A stretch of DNA of 64,000 bases from Streptomyces sp. DHE7-1 (lineage in GTDB: Bacteria > Actinomycetota > Actinomycetes > Streptomycetales > Streptomycetaceae): assembly GCA_016432725.1 (NCBI GenBank), contig JACJDG010000003.1:4216001-4280000 (forward strand), written 5' to 3'. How positions within the stretch are numbered: the stretch's first letter is position 1; each line of letters begins with the position of its first letter. Shown here piece after piece: positions 8,676 to 19,057 of this stretch. The notes below the pieces were generated by a model. It ran no database searches, was not told the DNA's origin, and saw only the letters and a program-made list of their open reading frames with translations. Made by a program: the position numbers and the translations under genes.

Positions 8676-10196
8676 GTGACTGACTCCGGCCTCGCCCCTC
8701 TGCCCGCCACCGACCGGCCCGACGTCGCCGCACTCCTGCGCGACGCCCTGCTCGCCTCCTCCTTCACCGCCGACGGGCTGCTCGATCTGCTCGGCGCCCC
8801 CGCCTACGCGGCGCTGGCCCGCAGCGAGACCGTGCCCGCGCTCCGGGCCACCCGCGGCGACACGCCGCTGGAGACGCTCGTACGCCTCTTCCTGCTCCAG
8901 CAACCGGTGCCCCGCGCGCGCGTGGCGGCCGTTCTGCCGGTCGAGGAGGCGCTGGAGGGCGGCTGGCTCCGCCCGGTGGCCGGTGACGAGGTCGCCGCGA
9001 CCGTGGACGTGCGTCCCTACGGCGGCCCCGACGGCGAGGACTGGTTCATCGTGTCCGACCTGGGCTGCGCGGTCGGCGGCGCGGGCGGCATCGGCCGGCG
9101 GGACGAGGGCGTGGTCCTGGGCGTCGGCGGTGCCTCCATGACCCTGGCCGGCATCACCGTGCGCACACCCGTCGCCTCGGCGCTCGACCTCGGCACGGGT
9201 TCCGGCATCCAGGCACTGCACGCCTCCTCGCACGCCACGCGCGTGACGGCGACCGACGTCAACCCGCGCGCGCTGCACATCACCGCGCTCACCCTGGCGC
9301 TCTCCGGCGCGGCCGCCGCGGACCTGCGCGAGGGCTCACTGTTCGAGCCGGTCCGGGACGACGAGACGTTCGACCTGATCGTGTCGAACCCGCCCTTCGT
9401 GATCTCTCCCGGCGCGCGGCTCACGTACCGCGACGGTGGCATGGGCGGGGACGATCTGTGCCGCTCGCTCGTTCAGCAGGCGGGGGAACGGCTCAACGAG
9501 GGCGGGTTCGCGCAGTTCCTCGCCAACTGGCAGCACGTCGCGGGGGAGGAGTGGCAGGACAGGCTCAGGTCGTGGGTGCCGCGCGGGTGCGACGCCTGGA
9601 TCGTGCAGCGCGAGGTGCAGGACGTCACGCAGTACGCGGAGCTGTGGCTCAGGGACGCCGGCGACCACCGCGGTGACCCGGCGGAGTACCAGGCACGCTA
9701 CGACGCCTGGCTCGACGAGTTCGAGGCGCGCAAGGTCAAGGCGATCGGCTTCGGCTGGATCACCCTGCGCAGGACCGGGGCGGCGGAGCCCTCGGTCACC
9801 GTGGAGGAGTGGCCGCACTCGATCGAACAGCCGCTCGGGGAGGCGATCCGGGCCCACTTCGACCGCCTCGCATACCTCCGGGACCACGACGACGCCGCCC
9901 TGCTCGAAGGCCGGTTCAGGCTGACCACCGAGGTGGTCCAGGAGCAGGTCGGGCTGCCCGGCGCCGAGGACCCCGAGCACGTGGTGCTGCGCCAGCACCG
10001 CGGTATGCGCCGCGCCACGAAGGTGGACACGATCGGTGCGGGCTTCGCGGGCGTGTGCGACGGCTCGCTGAGCGCCGGCCGCATCCTCGACGCGATCGCC
10101 CAGCTCGTCGGAGAGGACCCGGTCCTGCTGCGCGACCGCACCCCCGCGCAGATCCGGCTGCTGGTCGAGCAGGGCTTCCTGGAACCGGAGCACTAG
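8676..10196 (+). CDS. Class I SAM-dependent methyltransferase, PrmC/RsmC-like
   Basis: This 506-residue protein starts at GTG 8676. The central Rossmann methyltransferase domain shows SALDLGTGSGIQALHAS (SAM-binding motif I, near residue 170), ATDVNPRALHI (acidic residue of motif II) and VSNPPFVISPG (NPPF catalytic motif of N- or base-methylating enzymes). An N-terminal domain of about 150 residues precedes it (the type now called DUF7059), and a helical C-terminal part of about 200 residues follows. The substrate is not evident; protein glutamine, RNA or DNA bases are all possible for the NPPF group. Confidence 0.85.
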   Translation: MTDSGLAPLPATDRPDVAALLRDALLASSFTADGLLDLLGAPAYAALARSETVPALRATRGDTPLETLVRLFLLQQPVPRARVAAVLPVEEALEGGWLRPVAGDEVAATVDVRPYGGPDGEDWFIVSDLGCAVGGAGGIGRRDEGVVLGVGGASMTLAGITVRTPVASALDLGTGSGIQALHASSHATRVTATDVNPRALHITALTLALSGAAAADLREGSLFEPVRDDETFDLIVSNPPFVISPGARLTYRDGGMGGDDLCRSLVQQAGERLNEGGFAQFLANWQHVAGEEWQDRLRSWVPRGCDAWIVQREVQDVTQYAELWLRDAGDHRGDPAEYQARYDAWLDEFEARKVKAIGFGWITLRRTGAAEPSVTVEEWPHSIEQPLGEAIRAHFDRLAYLRDHDDAALLEGRFRLTTEVVQEQVGLPGAEDPEHVVLRQHRGMRRATKVDTIGAGFAGVCDGSLSAGRILDAIAQLVGEDPVLLRDRTPAQIRLLVEQGFLEPEH

Positions 10197-10256
10197 CCGG
10201 ACACGGGCGCGGCCCGGTCGGCGCGGAGGGGCGCGGCCGCCTCCACATGGTTCGCC

Positions 10257-10535
10257 GCCGTGGGCCTGCGTCTCGCCGACGGGTCCGCGCCCGACTGCCG
10301 TGGACCCCGGCGCCGGGGGCCTGCGTCCCGCTGCCGTGGGCCTGCGTCCCGTCGCCGGGCCCGCGTCCGACTGCCCTGGACGCCGCCGCCGTAGGTCCGC
10401 GCCCCGCTGCCGTGGCCTGCGTGCCGTCGCTGGGAGTCCGCGCCCCGCTGCCGACGACCCGCATCCCGCCGGTGTGGGCCCGTGCCTCCCTGCCGAGGGC
10501 CCGCGCCCCACTGCCGTGGATCCCGCCCCGCCGCC
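10257..10535. repeat. Degenerate 21-bp minisatellite
   Basis: About 14 head-to-tail copies of a unit near GCCGTGGGCCTGCGTCCCGCT fill the gap between the methyltransferase and a small membrane protein. Most units are 19-22 bp and a few are 15 bp. Because the period is a multiple of three, long repetitive frames exist on both strands (for example AVGLRPVAGP on plus), but none has a good start or homology I recognise. No other gene is visible in 10197-10787. Confidence 0.8.
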
Positions 10536-10787
10536 GTAGACCAGGTCCCCGAGCCGTCGTAGCCGCGTCCGGACCGGTGTCGTATGCCGGTGGCACGGGC
10601 CGGAACGCGCCGGTGCCGGTAAAACGGCCGGAAAAATACGGGGGCGGTCCCGGCCGGGGCGGATTCGCGCGCCTGTTCGGTGACCCAGGGGGCTTGTGTT
10701 CACCCCGATGTCGCCGGTCCGTTCCCCGCGCGTGCCACTCTCCCCGCGCTGGGTACGGCGGGCGGCGGGCTGGGGGCGGACGGGGTC

Positions 10788-10985
10788 ATGGAGAGCGGAC
10801 CGGCGATCTTCGCGGGATTGGTGTTCGCCCTGTTCGGGGGCGCCCTGCTGGTGTGGACCGGCATCCGGGTACGGCACCGTGAACCGGTCTCCCAGGGTGT
10901 GAGCCCGGTCGCATCGGCCGCCCTCGCCGGCGCCGCCGCGGTCGTCGCGCTGGGCCTCGCCGCGTACTGCCTGACCCGCCTCTGA
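10788..10985 (+). CDS. Small membrane protein, two helices
   Basis: ATG 10788 opens a 65-residue protein with two hydrophobic segments (AIFAGLVFALFGGALLVWTG and SAALAGAAAVVALGLAAYCL) linked by a short charged loop. There is no enzymatic motif. It lies between the minisatellite and topA on the same strand. I recognise it only as a conserved-looking Streptomyces small membrane protein. Confidence 0.6.
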   Translation: MESGPAIFAGLVFALFGGALLVWTGIRVRHREPVSQGVSPVASAALAGAAAVVALGLAAYCLTRL

Positions 10986-11244
10986 CGTCGGCGGCCGTGG
11001 TGCCGCCCGGGTAATAGGAGCGTCACGCTCCGGACAGGGTGGCGGGGGCCGCCGCGGAGTCCGGGCGGCAGGAATGCCGGTAGTCGGGTTACCGTTCGAG
11101 TGGCCGTTGTGGGCTTTTCCCGTTTGACACGGGGGCGGGATGTACCGTCACACTCCGCAGCGTCACACGAGCCAGAAGCACGCCGTGACCCCGGGACGAA
11201 GGCCCGGGGGGAGCGGTCGGCGTCGACCGGAGAGAAGAGCGAAG

Positions 11245-14100
11245 TTGTCCCCGACCAGCGAGACCGCACAGGGCGGCCGCCGACTCGTCATCGTCGAGTC
11301 GCCTGCCAAGGCGAAGACGATCAAGGGCTACCTGGGCCCCGGCTACGTAGTCGAAGCGAGCGTCGGGCACATCCGCGACCTTCCGAACGGTGCCGCGGAG
11401 GTGCCCGAGAAGTACACCGGCGAGGTGCGCCGGCTCGGCGTGGACGTCGAGCACGACTTCGAGCCGATCTATGTCGTCAACGCCGACAAGAAGGCACAGG
11501 TCAGGAAGCTCAAGGACCTGCTGAAGGACTCCGACGAGCTCTTCCTCGCCACCGATGAGGACCGCGAGGGCGAGGCCATCGCGTGGCACCTCCTGGAGGT
11601 CCTGAAGCCCAAGGTCCCGGTCAAGCGGATGGTCTTCCACGAGATCACCAAGGACGCGATCCGCGAGGCCGTCGCCAACCCGCGCGACCTCAACCAGCGC
11701 ATGGTCGACGCCCAGGAGACCCGCCGCATCCTCGACCGCCTCTACGGCTACGAGGTCTCGCCGGTCCTGTGGAAGAAGGTCATGCCGCGCCTGTCGGCCG
11801 GCCGTGTCCAGTCCGTCGCGACCCGGCTCGTCGTCGAGCGTGAACGCGAGCGCATCGCCTTCCGCTCCGCCGAGTACTGGGACCTGACGGGCACCTTCGC
11901 GACCGGCCGCGCCGGAGACCCGTCGGACCCGTCGTCGCTGGTCGCGCGTCTGCAGACCGTCGACGGCAGGCGGGTCGCGCAGGGCCGCGACTTCGACTCC
12001 CTGGGGCAGCTCAAGAGCGCGAACACCCTGCACCTCGACGAGGCCAACGCCCGCGCCCTCGCCGCCGCGCTGGAGAACACCCGCTTCTCCGTGCGCTCCG
12101 TCGAGTCCAAGCCCTACCGCCGCTCGCCGTACGCCCCGTTCCGTACGACGACGCTGCAGCAGGAGGCCAGCCGCAAGCTCGGTTTCGGCGCGAAGGCGAC
12201 CATGCAGGTCGCCCAGAAGCTGTACGAGAACGGCTACATCACGTACATGCGTACGGACTCCACGACGCTGAGCGACACCGCCGTGGCGGCCGCCCGCGCC
12301 CAGGTCACGCAGCTCTACGGCGCCGACTACCTGCCGGACCGGCCGCGTACCTACGCCGGGAAGGTCAAGAACGCGCAGGAGGCGCACGAGGCGATCCGCC
12401 CCTCGGGTGATCGTTTCCGCACCCCGGCCGAGACCGGCCTGACCGGCGACCAGTTCAAGCTCTACGAGCTGATCTGGAAGCGGACCGTCGCCTCCCAGAT
12501 GAAGGACGCGACCGGGAACAGCGTGACCGTGAAGATCGGCGGCACCGCCGCCGACGGCCGGGACGTCGAGTTCAGCGCGTCCGGCAAGACGATCACCTTC
12601 CACGGCTTCCTCAAGGCCTACGTCGAGGGCGCCGACGACCCGAACGCCGAGCTGGACGACCGCGAGCGCCGGCTGCCGCAGGTCGCCGAGGGCGACGCGC
12701 TGTCCGCCGAGGAGATCACGGTCGACGGCCACGCCACCAAGCCCCCGGCGCGCTACACCGAGGCCAGCCTGGTCAAGGAGCTCGAGGAGCGGGAGATCGG
12801 CCGCCCGTCGACGTACGCGTCGATCATCGGCACGATCCTCGACCGCGGCTACGTGTTCAAGAAGGGCACGGCCCTGGTGCCGTCCTTCCTGTCCTTCGCC
12901 GTGGTCAACCTGCTGGAGAAGCACTTCGGCCGGCTCGTCGACTACGACTTCACCGCCCGCATGGAGGACGACCTCGACCGCATCGCCCGCGGCGAGGCGC
13001 GTGCCGTGCCGTGGCTGAAGCGGTTCTACTTCGGCGAGACGGTGCCGGACAGCGGCTTCGCCGCGGGCGCGGCGGACGCCGGCAACGGCGACGGGGACCA
13101 CCTCGGCGGCCTCAAGGAGCTGGTGACCGACCTGGGCGCGATCGACGCGCGCGAGGTGTCCTCCTTCCCGGTGGGCAACGACATCGTGCTGCGGGTGGGC
13201 CGCTACGGCCCCTACATCGAGCGCGGCGAGAAGGACACCGAGCAGCACCAGCGCGCCGACATCCCGGCCGACCTGGCACCCGACGAGCTGACCGTCGACC
13301 TGGCCGAGGAACTGCTGGCCAAGCCGAGCGGCGACTTCGAGCTGGGCACCGACCCGGCGAGCGGCCACCAGATCGTCGCCAAGGACGGCCGCTACGGTCC
13401 TTACGTCACCGAGGTGCTCCCCGAGGGCACCCCGAAGACCGGCAAGAACGCGGTGAAGCCGCGGACGGCCTCCCTCTTCAAGTCGATGTCGCTGGACACG
13501 GTGACCCTCGACGACGCGCTGCGGCTGATGTCGCTGCCGCGTGTCGTCGGCGCCGACGCGGAAGGCGTCGAGATCACCGCGCAGAACGGCCGCTACGGCC
13601 CGTACCTGAAGAAGGGCACGGACTCGCGCTCGCTGCAGGCCGAGGAGCAGCTCTTCACGATCACGCTGGAAGAGGCGCTGGCGATCTACGCCCAGCCCAA
13701 GCAGCGTGGCCGGGCCGCCGCCAAGCCCCCGCTGAAGGAACTGGGCGAGGACCCGGTCTCCGCCAAGCCGGTCGTGGTGAAGGACGGCCGCTTCGGGCCG
13801 TACGTCACCGACGGGGAGACCAACGCGACCCTGCGCTCCGGCGACAGCGTCGAGACGATCACCCCGGAGCGCGGCTTCGAGCTGCTCGCCGAGAAGCGGG
13901 CGAAGGGCCCCGCGAAGAAGACGGCGAAGAAGGCCACCGCCAAGAAGGCCGCTCCCGCGAAGAAGACCGCCGCCAAGAAGACGGCGGCGAAGAAGACGGC
14001 GGCGGCCGCGAAGACCACCGCGAAGAAGACCACGGCCAAGAAGACGACCGCGAAGAAGGCGACGGCCTCCAAGGCGACGGCCTCGGGCACGGAGGACTGA
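11245..14100 (+). CDS. topA: DNA topoisomerase I with lysine-repeat C-terminal tail
   Basis: This type IA topoisomerase of 951 residues starts at TTG 11245 (LSPTSETAQGGRR). The TOPRIM domain covers about residues 14-140 with LFLATDEDREGEAIAWHL. The active-site region reads NGYITYMRTDST, with the catalytic Tyr at residue 334. Several repeated C-terminal modules (DGRYGPYV, NGRYGPYL, DGRFGPYV) replace zinc fingers. The last 65 or so residues are Lys-Ala-Thr repeats (KKTAAKKT), the tail that in Streptomyces TopA increases DNA binding and processivity. The frame extends upstream to 11140, but that part is not conserved. A hairpin follows at 14190. Confidence 0.96.
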   Translation: MSPTSETAQGGRRLVIVESPAKAKTIKGYLGPGYVVEASVGHIRDLPNGAAEVPEKYTGEVRRLGVDVEHDFEPIYVVNADKKAQVRKLKDLLKDSDELFLATDEDREGEAIAWHLLEVLKPKVPVKRMVFHEITKDAIREAVANPRDLNQRMVDAQETRRILDRLYGYEVSPVLWKKVMPRLSAGRVQSVATRLVVERERERIAFRSAEYWDLTGTFATGRAGDPSDPSSLVARLQTVDGRRVAQGRDFDSLGQLKSANTLHLDEANARALAAALENTRFSVRSVESKPYRRSPYAPFRTTTLQQEASRKLGFGAKATMQVAQKLYENGYITYMRTDSTTLSDTAVAAARAQVTQLYGADYLPDRPRTYAGKVKNAQEAHEAIRPSGDRFRTPAETGLTGDQFKLYELIWKRTVASQMKDATGNSVTVKIGGTAADGRDVEFSASGKTITFHGFLKAYVEGADDPNAELDDRERRLPQVAEGDALSAEEITVDGHATKPPARYTEASLVKELEEREIGRPSTYASIIGTILDRGYVFKKGTALVPSFLSFAVVNLLEKHFGRLVDYDFTARMEDDLDRIARGEARAVPWLKRFYFGETVPDSGFAAGAADAGNGDGDHLGGLKELVTDLGAIDAREVSSFPVGNDIVLRVGRYGPYIERGEKDTEQHQRADIPADLAPDELTVDLAEELLAKPSGDFELGTDPASGHQIVAKDGRYGPYVTEVLPEGTPKTGKNAVKPRTASLFKSMSLDTVTLDDALRLMSLPRVVGADAEGVEITAQNGRYGPYLKKGTDSRSLQAEEQLFTITLEEALAIYAQPKQRGRAAAKPPLKELGEDPVSAKPVVVKDGRFGPYVTDGETNATLRSGDSVETITPERGFELLAEKRAKGPAKKTAKKATAKKAAPAKKTAAKKTAAKKTAAAAKTTAKKTTAKKTTAKKATASKATASGTED

Positions 14101-14189
14101 CACCCCGCCGGACCGCCGGCCGGACCGTCACTCCGGCCGGCACCGGCTCTGACCTGGGCATCGGCTCGGGCTTCGGCTTCGCGAAAAGA

Positions 14190-14220
14190 ACGCCCCGGCA
14201 TCACTTCGATGTCGGGGCGT
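14190..14220 (+). terminator. Terminator after topA
   Basis: There is a 12-bp stem with one G-T pair (ACGCCCCGGCAT / ATGTCGGGGCGT) and a 7-base loop CACTTCG, 89 bases after the topA stop and before the next gene. Confidence 0.8.
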
Positions 14221-14274
14221 GCACACGTCAGGAGTGGTGGGTGTGGTGTCGGCGCCTGCGGATAGGCTGAACGC

Positions 14275-17200
14275 ATGACGCGAGCCGAGCAGCCAACGGC
14301 CCCCACGCCAGCACCGGACGACGCCCTGGTCGCGGACTCCCGCGAGCGCGCCGTTCGCTCACTGCTGCGCCGACCTCAGGTGAAGCGCCTGTGGAGCGCG
14401 CAGCTGGTGAGCGGGGTCGGTGACTGTCTCGCCCTTCTCGTGCTGATCGTCCTGGTCCTCCAGACGGCCATCGCAGAGGGCTCCTTCGGCGGGGGTACCG
14501 CGGCGCGGCGTTCGCGGTGGCGACCGTCTTCGCGGCGCGCATCCTCGCCACCCTGCTCTTCGGCGCCGTCCTCCTCGGCCCGCTGACCGCGCTCACCGCC
14601 CAGGAGGGCCCGCTCGACCGCCGCTGGACCATGGTCGGCGCCGACGGCCTGCGGGTCGTCCTGCTGATCGTCGCGCCCCTGTGGATCGACTGGATCCCGG
14701 ACAACGCGCTCGCCGTGCTGCTGGTCACCGTCTTCGTCACCGGTGTCGCCGAGCGGCTGTGGACGGTGTGCCGGGAGAGCGCGGCCCCCGCCCTGCTGCC
14801 GGCCCCGCCCCGGAGGGTGCGACGGTACGGCCGCTGCCGGACCACCTGGACGCCCTGCGCCGGCTCGCGCTGCGCACCGCCTTCCTGGCCGTCCCGCTGG
14901 CCGCCGCCGTCCTGGTCGTGGCCGCCCTGCTGAACAACCTGCTCGGCACCGGCGTGGCCTGGTTCGACCAGCACCAGGCGGCCCTCGGCTCCTATGTCGC
15001 GGCGGGCCTGTTCGCCGCGTCCCTGTCCGTGCTGACCTCTCTGGAGATGCCCGGCACGCGCACCCCGCGCGCGCGGTCCCCGCTGGAGGGCTGCGCCGCC
15101 CGCGCACCGGCACCGGTGTCGACAAGGGCCGCACCGGCGCCATCCCGCTGCTCGTCCCGGCCTGCGCCGCCGTCGCCGGAGCCATCGCCGCCGCCGTCGC
15201 GGTGTGCGTGCTGCACGCCAAGGACCTGGGCGGCGGCCCGGTCCTCTACGGCCTGCTGGTCCTCGGCCTGACCGGCGGCGTCGCCGTCGGCATCCGCACC
15301 GCGCCCTCGGTGCTGCCCTCGCTCTCGCGGCGCCGGCTCCTCGCGCTGGCCATCGCCTTCACCGGCATCGCCCTGCTGGCCGCCGGGCTGGTCCCGGACG
15401 TCACCACCGTGCTGCTGATCGTCACACTGGCCGGCGTCGGCGCCGGCATCGCCGCCAACACCGGGCACGCGCTGCTGGACCAGGAGACGGAGGAGTACCG
15501 CAGGGCGCGCACCACCGAGCACCTGCACGCGGTCGTACGCGTCTTCATAGCGCTCGGCGCCCTGATCGCCCCCGTCGTCGCGGGGCTCATCGGCCCGCAC
15601 CGGCTGGAGAACGGCAAGTTCGTCTTCGCGCACGGCGGGGCCTCGTTCACGCTGATGCTGGTCGGCGCGCTGCTGCTGCCGGTGGCCGTGATCGTCTTGG
15701 CCAAGGCCGACGACCGCTCCGGCGTCCCGCTGCGGCACGACCTCAAGGACGCGCTGCTCGGCGGCGACGACCCGGTCACCGCCCAGGCGGCGGGCGGTTT
15801 CTTCATCGCCCTGGAAGGCGGCGACGGCGCCGGCAAGTCCACCCAGGCCGAGGCCCTCGCCGAGTGGATCCGGGCCAAGGGCCACGAGGTCGTACTCACC
15901 CGCGAACCGGGCGCCACCCCCGTCGGCAAGCGGCTGCGGTCGATCCTGCTGGACGTGTCCTCGGCCGGCCTGTCGCACCGCGCGGAGGCGCTGCTGTACG
16001 CGGCCGACCGCGCCGAGCACGTCGACACCGTCGTCCGCCCCGCCCTGGAGCGCGGCGCCGTCGTCATCTCCGACCGGTACATCGACTCGTCCGTCGCCTA
16101 CCAGGGCGCGGGCCGCGACCTGTCGCCGACCGAGGTCGCCCGTATCAACCGGTGGGCCACCAACGGACTCGTCCCGCACCTCACGGTCCTGCTGGACGTC
16201 TCGCCCGAGGCCGCCCGCGAGCGGTTCACCGAGGCCCCGGACCGGCTCGAGTCGGAGCCGGCCGAGTTCCACGCGCGCGTGCGGGCCGGTTTCCTCACCC
16301 TCGCCGCCTCCGACCCCGGCCGCTACCTGGTCGTGGACGCCGGGCAGGAGCCCGAGGCCGTCACCACCGTGATCCGGCACCGGCTCGACACCGTGCTGCC
16401 GCTGTCCGAGGCCGAGATCAAGGCCCAGGAGGAGGCGCGGAAGAAGGCCGAGGAGGAGGCGCGCCGCAAGGCCGAGGAGGAGGCGGCGCGCAAGGCCGAG
16501 GAGGAGCGCCTGGAGCGTGAGCGCCAGGAGCAGCTCGCCAAGCTGCGCGCCGAGGAGGAGGAGCGCAAGCGCCGCGAGCTGGAGGAGGCGCAGCGCCGCG
16601 AGGCCGAACGGCAGGCGGAGGAGGCCCGGCGGCGGGCCGAGGAGGCCGCCCGCCGCGCCGAGGAGGAGCGGCAGCGGCTGCTCGCCGAGGAGAAGGCCCG
16701 CGCCGAGGAGGAGGCCCGCCGCCGGGCCGAGGAGGAACGCCGGCGCCGGCAGGCCGAGGAGGAGGCCCGGCAGCGCGCCGACGAGGAGGCGCGGCAGGCC
16801 CGCCTGCGTGCCGAGGAGGAGGCACGGCGCCTGGACAAGCAGCGGAAGGCCGAGGAGGCGCTGCTGCGTGCCGAGGAGGCCCGCCGGCAGGCGGCCGAGG
16901 CGGCCGCGGCCGCCGACACCGCCGCCCGCAGGCCCGGCACGCCGCAGCCGAAGGTTCCCGGCATGACGCCCGACGCGGCGACCGTGGCCACGCCGGTGGT
17001 TTCGCCGGGAGCGGCGGAGACGGTGCCCACGCCCGTGGTCTCGCCGGGCGCCGACGAGACTGCGGTGCTGCGGCCGGTGCGCGAGGAGCGCGCCGAGGAC
17101 GCCCGGACGGCGGGCCGCGCCACCGACTCCGAGGTGACGGCCCAGCTGCCGCAGCCGCCGGCCCCCTCCGGCGCCGCGGACGAGACGGCCGTACTGCCGC

Positions 17201-17579
17201 CGGTGTCCGGCGACGAGACGGCCGTGCTGCCGCCCGTGCCGTCCGGTACCGCCGACGAGACCGCCGTGCTCCCGCCGGTCCGGGACGAAGACCCCGCGCA
17301 CCGCGTGCCGCCCGGCTACTTCCGGGACGACTCCCGCGACGGGCGCAGCGCCGCCCGTCCCGACGGCGGCGAGGACCGCACGCGGGAGATGCCCCAGATC
17401 GGCGCCGACGGCACACCCCGGAGCCGCCCCCGGCCCGACTGGGCCGAGGAGACCCCGCTGGACGACCTGCCGTCCCTGGCGGACGAACTGCTCGGGTCCT
17501 ACGGCGACCGGGAGCCGGAGCGGGACGAGTCCGGCGACGAAGAGCCCCCAGGCGGCGCGGCCGCGGCCGGCGCGGCTGA
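14275..17579 (+). CDS. tmk: MFS-like membrane domain fused to thymidylate kinase and a coiled-coil tail (four apparent frameshifts)
   Basis: Read with four restored bases, this is one protein of 1102 residues. The first 500 or so are an MFS-like membrane domain. A thymidylate kinase follows (EGGDGAGKSTQAEAL P-loop, TREPGATPVGK, SDRYIDSSVAYQGAGRDL), converting dTMP to dTDP. Next is about 170 residues of Glu/Arg/Ala coiled coil, then a disordered tail with DETAVLPPV repeats. The breaks are at G5 14491-14495, a C run in 14803-14811, the 15063-15090 stretch and C5 17545-17549. The last correction gives EEPPRRRGRGRRG and a stop at 17579, 64 bases before a strong hairpin. The fused order is known for Streptomyces tmk, so I treat it as intact. 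Confidence 0.85.
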
Positions 17580-17643
17580 GCGCGGACGCCGGAAGCACAC
17601 CGGCCGGGCCCGCCGAAACGGGCCCGCCGGGCGAGGAACACCG

Positions 17644-17686
17644 GGCGGCGCCCGCCGGACCCCACGGGGTGCCGGCGGGCGCCGCC
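17644..17686 (+). terminator. Terminator after the tmk fusion gene
   Basis: There is a 15-bp perfect stem (17644-17658 with 17672-17686), with a second small CCCC/GGGG stem in the loop. It lies within the frame as sequenced but 64 bases after the corrected tmk stop, which supports that correction. Confidence 0.8.
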
Positions 17687-17755
17687 GTCGTTGTCAGCGG
17701 TCGCCCGCACAATGGAGGGCGTAACGCGGAGTGTGACGGAAGGACGGCGTGACCC

Positions 17756-18961
17756 ATGACCGTGTGGGACGACCTCGTCGGACAGGACAAGGTGAGCGCG
17801 GTGCTCGACGGCGCCGCGCGGGACGCCGACGCCCTCGTCACGGCCGCCGCCACAAACCGGACGCCGCCGGAGGCGTCGAGGATGACGCACGCGTGGCTGT
17901 TCACCGGCCCGCCCGGAGCCGGCCGGAACCAGGCGGCACGTGCCTTCGCCGCGGCCCTGCAGTGCGTGAGCCCCGACCGGGCCCTCGGCGGCGCCCCCGG
18001 CTGCGGCTTCTGCGACGGCTGCCACACCGCGCTGCTCGGCACCCACGCTGATGTCAGCGCGGTGGCCGCCGTGGGCGCCGAGATCCTCGTGCGGGACATG
18101 CGGGACACGGTCCGCAAGTCGTACACCGCCCCGGCCAACGGCCGCTGGCAGATCATCCTGGTCGAGGACGCCGAGCGGCTCAACGAGAAGTCGGCGAACG
18201 CCGTCCTCAAGGCCGTGGAGGAGCCCGCGCCCCGCACGGTGTGGCTGCTGTGCGCCCCCTCGGTCGAGGACGTCCTGCCCACGATCCGCTCCCGCTGCCG
18301 CCACCTGAACCTGCGCACGCCCTCGGTGGAAGCCGTCGCCGACATGCTCGTACGCCGTGACGGCATCGAACCCGGGGCCGCCATGGCCGCCGCGCGGGCC
18401 ACCCAGGGCCACGTCGACCGGGCCCGCCGCCTGGCCACCGACCCGGCCGCCCGCGAGCGCCGGGCCGCCGTGCTCAGGCTCCCGCTGCGGCTGGACGAGA
18501 TCGGTGCCTGCCTCAGGGCGGCCCAGGAACTGGTCGACGCGGCCGCCGAGGACGCCAAGCAGCTCGCCGAGGAGATGGACGGCAAGGAGACCGAGGAGCT
18601 GAAGGCGGCGCTGGGCGCGGCCCAGGGCGGTCGGCTGCCGCGCGGCACGGCGGGGGCGGTGAAGGACCTCGAGGAGATGCAGAAGCGCCGCCGGACCCGC
18701 ACCCAGCGCGACAGTCTCGACGTCGCCCTCGGCGACCTCACCGGCTTCTACCGCGACGTCCTCGCCCTCCAGCTCGGCTCCCGGGTCGCGATCGCCAACG
18801 GCGACACCGAGGACGCCCTGGACCGGCTGGCCCGCGGCAGCAGCCCGGAGGCCACGCTGCGCCGCATCGAGGCGATCGCCGCCTGCCGGGACGCCCTGGA
18901 CCGCAACGTCGCCCCGCTGCTCGCGGTGGAGGCGATGACGATGGCACTGCGGGCCGGGTGA
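17756..18961 (+). CDS. holB: DNA polymerase III subunit delta prime
   Basis: This 401-residue clamp-loader subunit starts at ATG 17756 after GAAGGA. FTGPPGAGRNQAARAF is a degenerate P-loop with the Lys lost, as expected for delta prime, which does not hydrolyse ATP. A zinc module has Cys in ALQC and CGFCDGC, and IRSRCRHLNLRTPS is the usual SRC motif. Charged helices occupy about residues 240-330. It works with the tau and delta subunits to load the beta sliding clamp. The tmk-holB order is typical of actinomycetes. Confidence 0.93.
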   Translation: MTVWDDLVGQDKVSAVLDGAARDADALVTAAATNRTPPEASRMTHAWLFTGPPGAGRNQAARAFAAALQCVSPDRALGGAPGCGFCDGCHTALLGTHADVSAVAAVGAEILVRDMRDTVRKSYTAPANGRWQIILVEDAERLNEKSANAVLKAVEEPAPRTVWLLCAPSVEDVLPTIRSRCRHLNLRTPSVEAVADMLVRRDGIEPGAAMAAARATQGHVDRARRLATDPAARERRAAVLRLPLRLDEIGACLRAAQELVDAAAEDAKQLAEEMDGKETEELKAALGAAQGGRLPRGTAGAVKDLEEMQKRRRTRTQRDSLDVALGDLTGFYRDVLALQLGSRVAIANGDTEDALDRLARGSSPEATLRRIEAIAACRDALDRNVAPLLAVEAMTMALRAG

Positions 18962-19057
18962 GCCGGGCGTACGTCGGTTGACGGACTCCGTCCTCCGTAC
19001 GAGGCCACCCTCCGTATGCCGCGTACTCAAAGCGTCGCTCAGCGTTACGATCGCCTG

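Noticed and set aside
10257..10535. CRISPR array
   Set aside because: The units are contiguous and diverged, about 21 bp, without unique spacers, and there are no cas genes nearby.
9336..10877. Long minus-strand frame over the methyltransferase end and the minisatellite
   Set aside because: It is antisense to a clear gene, then pure repeat translation (Gly/Arg/Ala-rich), with no ribosome site. High-GC DNA gives many such frames.
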